Source of the DNA: SIG440 sp045647905
GTDB taxonomy: Bacteria; Bacillota; Clostridia; Monoglobales; Monoglobaceae
Assembly (NCBI GenBank): GCA_045647905.1
Contig: JAZRMZ010000169.1
Coordinates: 1-17,988 of the forward strand
DNA: 17,988 bases
Reading direction: 5' to 3'
Shown: positions 6,819-13,688 of the stretch, piece after piece
Layout: each line of letters starts with the position of its first letter
Position numbering within the stretch: position 1 is the stretch's first letter
Notes under the pieces: generated by a model
Told to the model about the DNA's origin: nothing
Seen by the model: only the letters and a program-made list of their open reading frames with translations
Database searches by the model: none
Program-made: the position numbers and the translations under genes

Positions 6819-7184
6819 ATGAGAGAGAATAAAGAAATAAGTGCCGCTGAGCTTGAAGTTATGGAGGTGTTGTGGCGGGCGGAGGGGTCTGCAAGCATAC
6901 AGGAGGTATGTGACGGCATTGCCGATTCCAAGTGGAAGTATAATACCGTGGGAACAATGCTACTGCGCTTGAATGAAAAGGGGTTTGTTTCTTCCGAGAA
7001 AGTGAACAGAGTAATTCGTTATTCTGCGTTGCTCAGCCGTGAGGAATACAAAAAAGAACAGACATCAAAGCTGATTTCAAGACTTTACGGCGGTTCGGCA
7101 CGTGAATTAACGGCTTCGTTGCTTGGTAGCGGACAGGTGACAAAGGAGGACATTGAGGAATTGCGTGCAATGTTTGATTTGTAA
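6819..7184 (+). CDS. BlaI/MecI/CopY-family transcriptional repressor
   Basis: 121-residue winged-helix repressor, normal length for BlaI/MecI. The DNA-binding half is at residues 1-75 (EISAAELEVMEVLWRAEGS, VCDGIADSKWKYNTVGTML, then LNEKGFVSSEKVNRVIRYS). The C-terminal helices (about 80-121) resemble the dimerisation region cleaved by BlaR1/MecR1 in known systems. The ATG at 6819 is chosen because GGAGGAG (6806-6812) ends 6 nt before it; an upstream in-frame start at 6777 would place that site inside the gene. The M56 peptidase gene follows 27 bp later, the usual repressor-sensor pairing. It probably represses its own operon through the operators at 6599-6633. No beta-lactamase gene is nearby, so the signal need not be a beta-lactam. 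Confidence 0.93.
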   Translation: MRENKEISAAELEVMEVLWRAEGSASIQEVCDGIADSKWKYNTVGTMLLRLNEKGFVSSEKVNRVIRYSALLSREEYKKEQTSKLISRLYGGSARELTASLLGSGQVTKEDIEELRAMFDL

Positions 7185-7211
7185 AAAGTTTCCGCAAGGG
7201 AGGGTAAGAAG

Positions 7212-8765
7212 ATGCTTGAAGAAGTGTTTAAGTCGGTTTTGATTATGTCGGTGACAGGCGGAGTTTTAACGCTGTTTCTGATGCTGTTGAAGCCGGTTTC
7301 AAGACGTATTTTCGGAGAAAAAATTCAGTTGTTTCTCTGGTTGTCCGTTATGCTTGTTTTGATTTTCTCAATTAAGCTGAACAACAACATAAAGCTTCCC
7401 GACCCGATTTCGGAAGGGGTCAGAAAAATAACGGTTAAAAAGGTCGAGGGTGTTTCGGTTTTTGAAGACAGCAGCGGTGTTTATGCTTCTGTACCCGACA
7501 ACGACGGCACAGAAAACAGAATGGTTGCTGTTGGAATGCATCTGTGGCTTTGGATTGGCATTGGTTTGTTTTTGAAGAAGATTGTCTCATGTTTTGCGTT
7601 GAGCCGGTTACTCCATAAAAATTCAAAGCATATAAAAACCTTTGATAATGTTGAAATCCGTGAAAGCGATAATGTTGGCGTGCCTTTGCTTACGGGGTTA
7701 TTGAAGCCTGTGATATATATTCCGCCAAAAATCTTTGATGACAACAAAATGAAGTATCTGATTGCCCATGAAAAAATCCATGTGAAGCACAGGGACATTC
7801 CGACAAAATGGTTTGTGACTTTTGTTAAATGTGTTCATTGGTTTAATCCTTTTGCATACATGGCATCAAAACAGTTTGATGAGTCATGTGAGCTGGTGTG
7901 TGATGTTGAAGCGGTAAAGACTCTGAGTGCCGAAGAAAAAAAGGAGTATATGAAAGTTATACTTGATGTTTCGCAGAATGAAATACGATACAAAAATTCT
8001 TTAACAGTCGGAATGTCGGGTGATGGCAAAATTCTGAAAAGAAGGTTTGAAGCCATCAGGAATGGTCAAAAAAACGGAAAGTTCCGATGCTTTTCGGGCG
8101 TACTGACAATTGCGGTGGTTGTTGCATCATCATTGCTTGTGTGCGGTATTGTTCGGGGAAATGCTGTTGATTGGCAAGAGTCCTTTCAGTTGATTCGTGT
8201 GAGTCCTGATGAACAGGAAAACAGCGATGTTGTTCAAAAAGCTGAACATTCGAAAGTTGCTGAGAAAGAAAACACGGTTAATTCGGAGGAGCAGGTGGCG
8301 GTTATTGAGCCAGTGCAGACGGAGCAGCTGCAGAGTCCTGTTGTTGAGAAAGCGGAGAAATTAAAACCGGAGAGAGTGCATTTTGCTGAAAAAGAAAAAG
8401 CTGTTTTTGAGATTGAGGATATGGTAACGTCTGTCGAGGAGGATAAACCGCAACCACCGAAAACATCCATAAGCGGTGAATTTAATTCTGACGGCGGTGA
8501 CACGCGGACGGTATACGGTGTAACTCCTGATGCGGACGGGAAAATAACAGTCGGAATAAGCTCAAATGCTCAGGAAACGGTGGATATATATATCTACGAT
8601 GCCGAAACGGGAAAGGAAGTTCATAGTATGGGCGTTCCCGTACCCTATGAAGCGGCATATGAAATGGAGGGACTTGAAGCAGGAAATAACTATAATATTG
8701 TGCTGAAGGGCACAATGCGGAATGACTGGAATATAGAAAGTGAGTATACGATACAAGGAGGATAA
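7212..8765 (+). CDS. M56-family (BlaR1/MecR1-like) membrane metallopeptidase with atypical C-terminal domain
   Basis: 517-residue sensor peptidase. Membrane segments are seen at about residues 9-28, 39-55, 109-128 and 294-315. Between the third and fourth lies the cytoplasmic zinc peptidase: HEKIH at 186-190 (HExxH), with Glu227 and the CD pair at 230-231 as the likely third-ligand area. In known BlaR1 proteins an extracellular penicillin-binding sensor follows the last segment. Here there is instead a Glu/Gln/Lys-rich linker (about 320-425) and a compact C-terminal domain (about 430-517; GKITVGISSNAQETVDIYIYD, shown here as a fragment description of beta-strand-like alternation). No SxxK-type penicillin sensor is evident. 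Start ATG follows GGGAGGG. It overlaps no gene but ends 2 bp before the SLH gene. Likely role: on an envelope signal, cleave the BlaI-like repressor. Confidence 0.9.
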   Translation: MLEEVFKSVLIMSVTGGVLTLFLMLLKPVSRRIFGEKIQLFLWLSVMLVLIFSIKLNNNIKLPDPISEGVRKITVKKVEGVSVFEDSSGVYASVPDNDGTENRMVAVGMHLWLWIGIGLFLKKIVSCFALSRLLHKNSKHIKTFDNVEIRESDNVGVPLLTGLLKPVIYIPPKIFDDNKMKYLIAHEKIHVKHRDIPTKWFVTFVKCVHWFNPFAYMASKQFDESCELVCDVEAVKTLSAEEKKEYMKVILDVSQNEIRYKNSLTVGMSGDGKILKRRFEAIRNGQKNGKFRCFSGVLTIAVVVASSLLVCGIVRGNAVDWQESFQLIRVSPDEQENSDVVQKAEHSKVAEKENTVNSEEQVAVIEPVQTEQLQSPVVEKAEKLKPERVHFAEKEKAVFEIEDMVTSVEEDKPQPPKTSISGEFNSDGGDTRTVYGVTPDADGKITVGISSNAQETVDIYIYDAETGKEVHSMGVPVPYEAAYEMEGLEAGNNYNIVLKGTMRNDWNIESEYTIQGG

Positions 8766-8767
8766 AA

Positions 8768-9457
8768 ATGAAAAAAACAATTGCTTTTGTACTTATAATA
8801 ATACTTGGCTTGCAGTTGGTTGTTTTTGCGGCACCAAGTGACGAACAACTGAAGGATTTGAAAAAGTATAATATTATGGTTGGTGATGAAGACGGAAATA
8901 TGCGGCTTGAGGACACCATAACCCGTGCTGAAGCTACAAAAATGGTTTGTACGGTTCTGGGTATAGGAGTTGACAGCTTTGCGAACAATGTTGAGCCCAG
9001 CAAGTTCCCTGATGTTCCTGACAGCCATTGGGCAAAGAATTATATTAATGCAATGAAGGACTATGCCATTGTGGTGGGTGATGAAAACGGAAACTTTAAT
9101 CCTGAAGCAGAGGTCACAAATGAAGAAATAATAAAAATGCTGGTTACTGCACTGGGTTATGCTCCAATGGCTGACATGACGGGCGGATTCCCCATGGGAT
9201 ATACAAGAACAGCTCAGAAAATCGGTGTTACGGAAGGCTTGAAGCTGGAGGTTGAAACACCTGCAATACGAGGCGACGTTGCCCAGATGTTTGCGATTGC
9301 CCTTGATATTCCCATTATGGTGCAGAATTCATGGAGTCCTGACGGTGCAACCTATGCAATACTTGACGGCAGTGCAGGAACAGAATTAGAGACGATGCGG
9401 ACAAAGTTTTTTGAAAGTGACCAAATGGCAATCTTGCGCATTGAAAAGATAAATTAA
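8768..9457 (+). CDS. Secreted S-layer homology (SLH) domain protein
   Basis: 229 aa with a signal peptide (MKKT, hydrophobic core to about residue 20, cleavage likely after FAA at 20-22). SLH-type repeats follow: residues 25-66 (YNIMVGDEDGNMRLEDTITR, AEATKMVCTVLG), 80-130 (FPDVPDSHWAKNYI, GDENGNFNPEAEVTNEEIIK), and a weaker third at about 140-185. Such domains tether proteins to secondary cell-wall polymers. The last 45 residues (DGATYAILDGSAG onward) are unassigned. Its ribosome binding site AAGGAGG lies within the end of the M56 gene and the ATG is 2 bp after that stop, so translation is coupled and the protein belongs to the repressor-sensor operon. It may be the regulated output or an accessory sensor; this is inference. 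Confidence 0.9.
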   Translation: MKKTIAFVLIIILGLQLVVFAAPSDEQLKDLKKYNIMVGDEDGNMRLEDTITRAEATKMVCTVLGIGVDSFANNVEPSKFPDVPDSHWAKNYINAMKDYAIVVGDENGNFNPEAEVTNEEIIKMLVTALGYAPMADMTGGFPMGYTRTAQKIGVTEGLKLEVETPAIRGDVAQMFAIALDIPIMVQNSWSPDGATYAILDGSAGTELETMRTKFFESDQMAILRIEKIN

Positions 9458-9472
9458 ACGATTAGGGTAAGT

Positions 9473-9516
9473 ATACAAAAAAAGAGAACGTTTGCAAACG
9501 TTCTCTTTTTTTGTAT
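9473..9516. terminator. Perfect 44-bp palindrome, bidirectional terminator
   Basis: Arms 9473-9494 and 9495-9516 are exact reverse complements with core GAGAACGTTTGCAAACGTTC, A-rich on the left and T-rich on the right. It lies between the plus-strand SLH gene and the convergent minus-strand rpmB, and offers a hairpin plus T tract for both directions. Confidence 0.92.
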
Positions 9517-9552
9517 TAATGACTGTTCATGCAACAGCCTTTTCGTCTGATA

Positions 9553-9741
9553 TTAAACAGCTCTCTGAACTTTACCTGATCTCAGGCATCTTGAGCAAGC
9601 ATAAACTCTTTTGGGAGTTCCGTCAACAATTGCTCTGACTCTTCTGATGTTAGGTTTCCATGTTCTGTTGGCACGACGATGTGAGTGAGAAACCTTAATT
9701 CCAAACTTCAATTCTTTTCCGCAAATTTCGCATTTTGCCAT
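9553..9741 (-). CDS. rpmB: 50S ribosomal protein L28
   Basis: 62-residue large-subunit protein. It begins MAKCEICGKELKFG, with conserved VSHSHRRANRTWKPNIRRVR in the middle and CSRCLRSGKV at the C-terminus. Two CxxC pairs (residues 4-7 and near 52-55) mark the zinc-binding form of L28. I choose the ATG at 9741, preceded by GGAGGT at 9756-9751, not an upstream in-frame start at 9774. It is monocistronic and convergent with the SLH gene, sharing the palindromic terminator. Confidence 0.97.
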   Translation of the reverse strand: MAKCEICGKELKFGIKVSHSHRRANRTWKPNIRRVRAIVDGTPKRVYACSRCLRSGKVQRAV

Positions 9742-9796
9742 TATATATACACCTCCAATTGCAATCATAATCATATAATTCTAATCAACTTAAAGT

Positions 9797-9825
9797 ATTA
9801 TAACAGAATCTTTTTCTTTTTGCAA
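9797..9825 (-). promoter_or_regulatory. Promoter of rpmB
   Basis: On the minus strand: -35 TTGCAA (9825-9820), 17-bp spacer, perfect -10 TATAAT (9802-9797). The start would fall near 9790, about 50 nt before the ATG. Confidence 0.82.
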
Positions 9826-9940
9826 GTGTTTTTATCAAATTTTTTAAAAAAATATTTAATTTTACAAAAAATACAAAAAATACTGATAAAATTATAAAAA
9901 AAAGATACTTTTATATAAATATTTTCCTTTTGTAATGGTG

Positions 9941-9946
9941 TATAAT
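9941..9946 (+). promoter_or_regulatory. Probable -10 element for the nagB operon
   Basis: A perfect TATAAT lies 37 bp before the nagB ATG. No convincing -35 is seen at 17 bp, and the upstream region 9830-9930 is extremely A/T-rich with A-tracts, so an activator or UP-type element may help. Confidence 0.45.
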
Positions 9947-9982
9947 GAAAAAAATAACACTAATATATTGGGAGTGAATGTT

Positions 9983-10705
9983 ATGAGAGTAATTGTTTGT
10001 GAAAATTACGAGGAAGTATCAAAGGAAGCTGCAAAAATCGTTGCAAGCCAGCTTATACTGAAACCGGATTCGGTTCTCGGTCTTGCAACGGGGTCAACAC
10101 CGGTGGGAATGTATAATATTCTTGCCGAAAAAAACAAAGCAGGAGAAATTGATTTCAAGGCTGTTAAATCATTTAACCTTGATGAATATTATCCCATGGC
10201 GGCTGACCACGATCAGAGTTATCGTTATTTTATGAACGAGAATCTTTTTAATAATATAAATATAGATATTGAAAACACTCATGTTCTTGACGGTCTTGCT
10301 GAGAATCCCGAAAAGGAATGTGATGATTTTGAAAAGATGATTGATGCTGCAGGCGGAATTGACCTTCAGATTTTGGGAATCGGACAGAACGGACACATCG
10401 GTTTTAATGAACCGGATGATTTCCTTTATGCAAACACCCATCTGACAGACCTCACAGAGAACACAATTCAGGCAAATTCAAGATTTTTTGATAAAATTGA
10501 AGATGTACCCACAAAGGCACTGACAATGGGTATTGCTTCAATTCTTAAATCAAAGAGAATCATCATTCTTGCAAGCGGCGAGAACAAGCGTGATGCCGTT
10601 ACAGAACTCATTGAAGGTGAGATTTCAACAAAGAATCCTGCCACAATGCTGAAGGTTCACAATGATGTTATTGTTATTTGTGACAAGGCTGCATATTCAA
10701 AATAA
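9983..10705 (+). CDS. nagB: Glucosamine-6-phosphate deaminase
   Basis: Converts glucosamine 6-phosphate to fructose 6-phosphate and ammonia, feeding amino sugars into glycolysis; cytoplasmic. 240 aa, the shorter form common in Firmicutes. Motifs: phosphate-binding LGLATGSTPVGMYN at residues 32-45, SFNLDEYYPM at 63-72 with the catalytic Asp-Glu, and LGIGQNGHIGFNEPDD at 131-146 carrying His138 and Glu143 of the ring-opening site. The ATG at 9983 follows GGGAG by 8 nt; an earlier in-frame start at 9935 overlaps the -10. A ROK-family gene follows 33 bp later in the same orientation with no terminator between. Confidence 0.96.
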   Translation: MRVIVCENYEEVSKEAAKIVASQLILKPDSVLGLATGSTPVGMYNILAEKNKAGEIDFKAVKSFNLDEYYPMAADHDQSYRYFMNENLFNNINIDIENTHVLDGLAENPEKECDDFEKMIDAAGGIDLQILGIGQNGHIGFNEPDDFLYANTHLTDLTENTIQANSRFFDKIEDVPTKALTMGIASILKSKRIIILASGENKRDAVTELIEGEISTKNPATMLKVHNDVIVICDKAAYSK

Positions 10706-10738
10706 TTTTAAAATACATATTTGAAAAGGAGTTTTATT

Positions 10739-12106
10739 ATGATTGCAAAACTTGAACCCGAATTTATGCCTATGGTCAAGGTGATTAATGACTATAAGGC
10801 GGCTGTTGCAAAAACCGATGCACAAAAGGTTATTATTGCTGTTGAAAGAAATAACGGACTTATGGCAACATACGAGCTTGATACATTCAAGGACGGCACA
10901 GGTCATGATGAAGAAAATTACGGTATTGCCGAAAGACTGATTAAAACCCTCCTTTGGGCAAAGGGTGGCTACAAAGTTTATATCGCCGGTTCAAAATATA
11001 TTTTTGACCGCATTGCGGATGATTACCGTATCGGCGGAGCAAGGGAATTTGACTTCAATTTTATGGCTCGTGTTTATGAAAAGCCCTTTGAAGTGATTTA
11101 TGTTGAAAATGTTGCCGATGCTCCTGCGGAAAATGATGTTTCGTCACCTGTGGGCCGCCATCTTGACGGTTGCCGTATCGGCTTTGATGCAGGCGGCAGT
11201 GACAGAAAGGTTTCTGCTGTTGTTGACGGCAAAACAGTATATTCTGAAGAAGTTGTCTGGTTCCCCAAACTTGAAAGTGACCCCAAGTATCATTATGAAG
11301 GTATTCTGAGTGCAATGAAAACTGCGGCATCACATATGCCCAGAGTTGATGCCATCGGTGTTTCTTCTGCCGGTGTTTATATTGACAACAAGATTATGGT
11401 TGCATCTCTCTTTATCAAGGTTTCTGATGAAGACTTTGAAAAGCACGTAAAGAATATGTACTTGGACGTTGCAAAGGAAATCGGTGATGTTCCGGTTGAG
11501 GTTGCAAATGACGGTGATGTTACAGCTCTTGCAGGGGCAATGAGCCTTGAGGATAATAATGTTCTTGGTGTTGCCATGGGCACAAGTGAAGCTGCAGGCT
11601 ATGTGGATAAGGACGGAAACATCACGGGCTGGCTCAATGAGCTTGCGTTTGTTCCTGTTGACTTCAACAAGGGCGCAATGGTTGACGAATGGAGCGGAGA
11701 CTATGGCTGCGGCGTTAAGTACTTCTCGCAGGATGCAGTGATTAAGCTTGCTCCCAAGGCAGGAATTGAGCTTGATGAAAGTCTTTCACCTGCTGAAAAG
11801 CTTAAGGTTGTTCAGGGGCTTATGGAAGCTGATGACAGCCGTGCTGCTGATATTTATGACACAATCGGTACATATTTTGGCTATACAATCGCTTATTATT
11901 CGCTGTTCTATGATATAAAGCACGTTCTTATTATGGGTCGTGTTACAAGCGGTAAGGGTGGAACAATTCTTCTTGCAAAGGCGAATGAAGTTCTTGAAAC
12001 CGAATTCCCCGAACTCAGCAAAAAGATTCAGCTTCATATTCCTGACGAAAAGGCAAGACGTGTTGGCCAGTCTGTTGCGGCTGCAAGTCTTCCCAAAATC
12101 GGTTAA
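10739..12106 (+). CDS. ROK-family protein (putative sugar kinase) with long N-terminal extension
   Basis: 455 aa, about 140 longer than ordinary ROK kinases. The ROK/actin-like core begins near residue 142 with CRIGFDAGGSDRKVSAVVDG (phosphate-1 loop). It continues with VANDGDVTALAGA (catalytic Asp258 candidate) and GVAMGTSEAAGYVDKDG (phosphate-2-like), and ends in ARRVGQSVAAA. The usual ROK zinc motif CxCGxxGCxE is not present; the equivalent stretch reads DEWSGDYGCGVKYFS, keeping one cysteine. The first 140 residues (KVIIAVERNNGLMATYELD, LLWAKGGYKVYIAG) form a separate alpha/beta region. From memory, similar extended ROK proteins occur in other Clostridia. The nagB neighbour suggests action on an amino sugar such as GlcNAc or glucosamine, but the substrate is unproven. 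ATG at 10739 follows AAAAGGAG. Confidence 0.82.
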   Translation: MIAKLEPEFMPMVKVINDYKAAVAKTDAQKVIIAVERNNGLMATYELDTFKDGTGHDEENYGIAERLIKTLLWAKGGYKVYIAGSKYIFDRIADDYRIGGAREFDFNFMARVYEKPFEVIYVENVADAPAENDVSSPVGRHLDGCRIGFDAGGSDRKVSAVVDGKTVYSEEVVWFPKLESDPKYHYEGILSAMKTAASHMPRVDAIGVSSAGVYIDNKIMVASLFIKVSDEDFEKHVKNMYLDVAKEIGDVPVEVANDGDVTALAGAMSLEDNNVLGVAMGTSEAAGYVDKDGNITGWLNELAFVPVDFNKGAMVDEWSGDYGCGVKYFSQDAVIKLAPKAGIELDESLSPAEKLKVVQGLMEADDSRAADIYDTIGTYFGYTIAYYSLFYDIKHVLIMGRVTSGKGGTILLAKANEVLETEFPELSKKIQLHIPDEKARRVGQSVAAASLPKIG

Positions 12107-12132
12107 TATCAAGCCAAATATTTAATGGTTAT

Positions 12133-12218
12133 GTTTCAAATGTCGGGATAAAAAGATTCTTTGCATATGGCTCAGACTGACAGTAAGTTAGTTAGACCAA
12201 CGTTTGTGACAGAACCTG
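12133..12218. repeat. Degenerate second copy of the leader hairpin repeat
   Basis: Shares AGATTCTT, GGCTCAG and TGAC blocks and the downstream AACxTTTG...CAGAACC block with 6671-6790. The right half of the stem is lost, so it no longer folds as a long hairpin. Confidence 0.5.
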
Positions 12219-12234
12219 TTTAACTAAAGACAAA

Positions 12235-12276
12235 AAATGACTCAAACTCTTGGAAAAGGGTTGAGTCATTTTTTTT
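12235..12276. terminator. Terminator after the nagB-ROK operon
   Basis: Stem AAATGACTCAA (12235-12245) pairs with TTGAGTCATTT (12261-12271) followed by T8. On the opposite strand the same hairpin ends in T6, so it also serves the AraC remnant, whose stop codon is 5 bp away. Confidence 0.92.
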
Positions 12277-12280
12277 ACAA

Positions 12281-12418
12281 TTACATAAATTTTGAAGGAG
12301 CGATACCGTGATATTTTTTGAAGGCACGGCTGAAGTTGTAGGGGGTTGAATAGCCCAGCTTTTCAGAAATACTTTGAACCTGTTCGCCCTTTTTGAGCAT
12401 AATTGCGGCAAAATCCAT
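12281..12418 (-). pseudogene. C-terminal remnant of an AraC/XylS-family regulator
   Basis: On the minus strand, 45 codons from 12418 to the stop at 12283-12281 encode AAIMLKKGEQVQSISEKLGY, then the FSRAFKKYHGIAPSKF ending. This is the second helix-turn-helix of the AraC family with its natural C-terminus. The first helix-turn-helix and the whole sensor domain are missing. The codon before the ATG is TGA, and AraC similarity stops exactly where the left arm of a 91-bp palindrome starts. There is no ribosome binding site. The remnant retains its terminator. A full copy would probably have regulated a neighbouring sugar operon such as nagB-ROK, which is speculative. Confidence 0.85.
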
Positions 12419-12508
12419 TCAAGCAGATATGTGGTTGTTTATAGCGGATTTGTTGATATAAAAAATTTGTCAACAAATTTGCGTATTCTATCCACAAATC
12501 TGCTTGAA
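12418..12508. repeat. 91-bp composite palindrome upstream of the S component-DUF1893 gene
   Basis: Outer arms 12418-12434 (TTCAAGCAGATATGTGG) and 12492-12508 match as reverse complements at 16 of 17 positions. Inner arms ATTTGTTGA (12448-12456) and TCAACAAAT (12470-12478) match perfectly. The unmatched spacers are each 13 bases. Its left end is the breakpoint of the AraC remnant; its right arm supplies the -35 of the next promoter. Confidence 0.75.
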
Positions 12509-12532
12509 AACTGTGGAACGACGTGTTATAAT
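12504..12532 (+). promoter_or_regulatory. Promoter of the S component-DUF1893 gene
   Basis: -35 TTGAAA (12504-12509), 17-bp spacer, extended -10 TGTTATAAT ending at 12532. The -35 overlaps the right palindrome arm. Confidence 0.85.
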
Positions 12533-12566
12533 TTCAGCAATAAGACTATCATAGGAGGAACAAAAA

Positions 12567-13529
12567 ATGTTTGGTTCAAAATCGAAACGCGTTGTAATTG
12601 CGGGGCTTATGTTGGCTGTGGGTATATTACTTCCGTTTGTGGCTTCGCATAGTATGGGACTTCTTCCGGGAAATGTGTTTTTGCCAATGCATATTCCTGT
12701 TCTTTTGTGTGGCTTTTTTTGCGGACCGGTTTACGGTGCGGTATGCGGTTTTGTTTTGCCGTGGCTGAACAGCATACTCACAGGTATGCCGGCGGCATAT
12801 CCAAATGCTGTTATTATGTCATTTGAATTGTTGAGTTATGGCTGTTTTTGCGGATTACTGTATCGGTTCACGGGTTATAAATGTAAGTTCAGATACATAT
12901 ATCCCGTGCTTGTTTTATCCCTGATTGCGGGCAGAATTGTTTATTGTATTGTTGCAACATTGCTGTTTGTTATGATACCGGGTGCAGGCAGACTTTCGGT
13001 GATAACCGCCATTGTTCAGGGGGTTCCGGGGATTCTGATTCAGCTTGTTATTGTTCCGCAGATTGTTTTTGGTGTTTCAAGGAGCGTGACCAAAAAGTAT
13101 GATGCGGCGTCAAAGGCGGTTGAAATGATAAAAAACAAAACGGCAACCTGTGTGGTTGTGAAGGATAATCGGATTGTCAGCGCCGAGTCGCCATTGGGAA
13201 TTGCGCATTTAATTCGGCTTTATGATGAAGGTATCCTTGAAGGGACTTTTGTTGCAGATACAATCATAGGAAAGGCTGCGGCGATGATTTTTGATCTTGC
13301 AGGGGTTACGGGATGTTATGGACAGACTATGAGCGATGCCGCAAAAAAATATCTGGAAGAAAAAGGGATTGATGCTACATACGGTGAACGTACAAAGGCT
13401 ATACAGAATCGGAAAGGTGACGGAATGTGTCCCATGGAAGAAACTGTTCAACATATAGAAAATTCTCAGGAAGCGGTTGAAAAATTAAGGAAAAAGATTG
13501 AGGAGCTTAGAAAGGAGAAGGCGAAATGA
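12567..13529 (+). CDS. ECF transporter S component fused to a DUF1893 (TM1506-like) domain
   Basis: 320 aa. Residues 1-172 form a six-helix membrane protein of the energy-coupling factor substrate-binding type: VFLPMHIPVLLCGFFCGPVY and PWLNSILTGMPAAYPNAVI are the family's small-residue helices. Residues about 182-308 form a soluble domain (TCVVVKDNRIVSAESPLG, VADTIIGKAAAMIFDLAGV, GIDATYGERTKAIQNRKGDG, then CPMEETV) that I recognise as DUF1893, whose solved member TM1506 has a cytidine-deaminase-like fold. The tail 296-320 is a charged helix. The S part should bind a vitamin-like or nucleoside-like solute and use a shared ECF energising module encoded elsewhere; the substrate is not evident. 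Start ATG at 12567, AGGAGG 8 nt upstream. Membrane-bound, with the DUF1893 domain probably cytoplasmic. Confidence 0.83.
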   Translation: MFGSKSKRVVIAGLMLAVGILLPFVASHSMGLLPGNVFLPMHIPVLLCGFFCGPVYGAVCGFVLPWLNSILTGMPAAYPNAVIMSFELLSYGCFCGLLYRFTGYKCKFRYIYPVLVLSLIAGRIVYCIVATLLFVMIPGAGRLSVITAIVQGVPGILIQLVIVPQIVFGVSRSVTKKYDAASKAVEMIKNKTATCVVVKDNRIVSAESPLGIAHLIRLYDEGILEGTFVADTIIGKAAAMIFDLAGVTGCYGQTMSDAAKKYLEEKGIDATYGERTKAIQNRKGDGMCPMEETVQHIENSQEAVEKLRKKIEELRKEKAK

Positions 13530-13550
13530 TAAAGGTAGACATTCCGTAAA
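13527..13550 (+). pseudogene. Possible first codons of a lost downstream gene
   Basis: An ATG overlapping the preceding stop (ATGA) and preceded by AAAGGAG starts the seven-codon frame MIKVDIP, then TAA. Skipping one base continues as KGGGAF. From memory, MIKVDIPG begins a family of small HAD-like phosphatases in Clostridia. The arrangement looks like a translationally coupled gene whose body was lost. The rest of the gap, 13551-13688, shows only short hairpins (e.g. CCTATTATATGATAGG near 13583-13598) and T runs, with no clear terminator for either side. Confidence 0.3.
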
Positions 13551-13688
13551 GGTGGAGGTGCGTTTTGAGGTTTATGAACCTATTATATGATAGGAATTAC
13601 TTGTTTTTTTAAATCTTGCCTGCTGACGTATCGGTTGTTTTTTTATACACATCATTGAAGGTTATGACCGATTGAAATATCTCCTTTC

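Noticed and set aside
6777..9457. Beta-lactam resistance operon
   Set aside because: A BlaI/M56 pair is present but no beta-lactamase or PBP2a gene and no penicillin-sensor domain are visible.
12374..12652. 92-codon plus-strand frame
   Set aside because: It crosses the AraC remnant, the palindrome and the promoter and overlaps the start of the S component gene; no homology.
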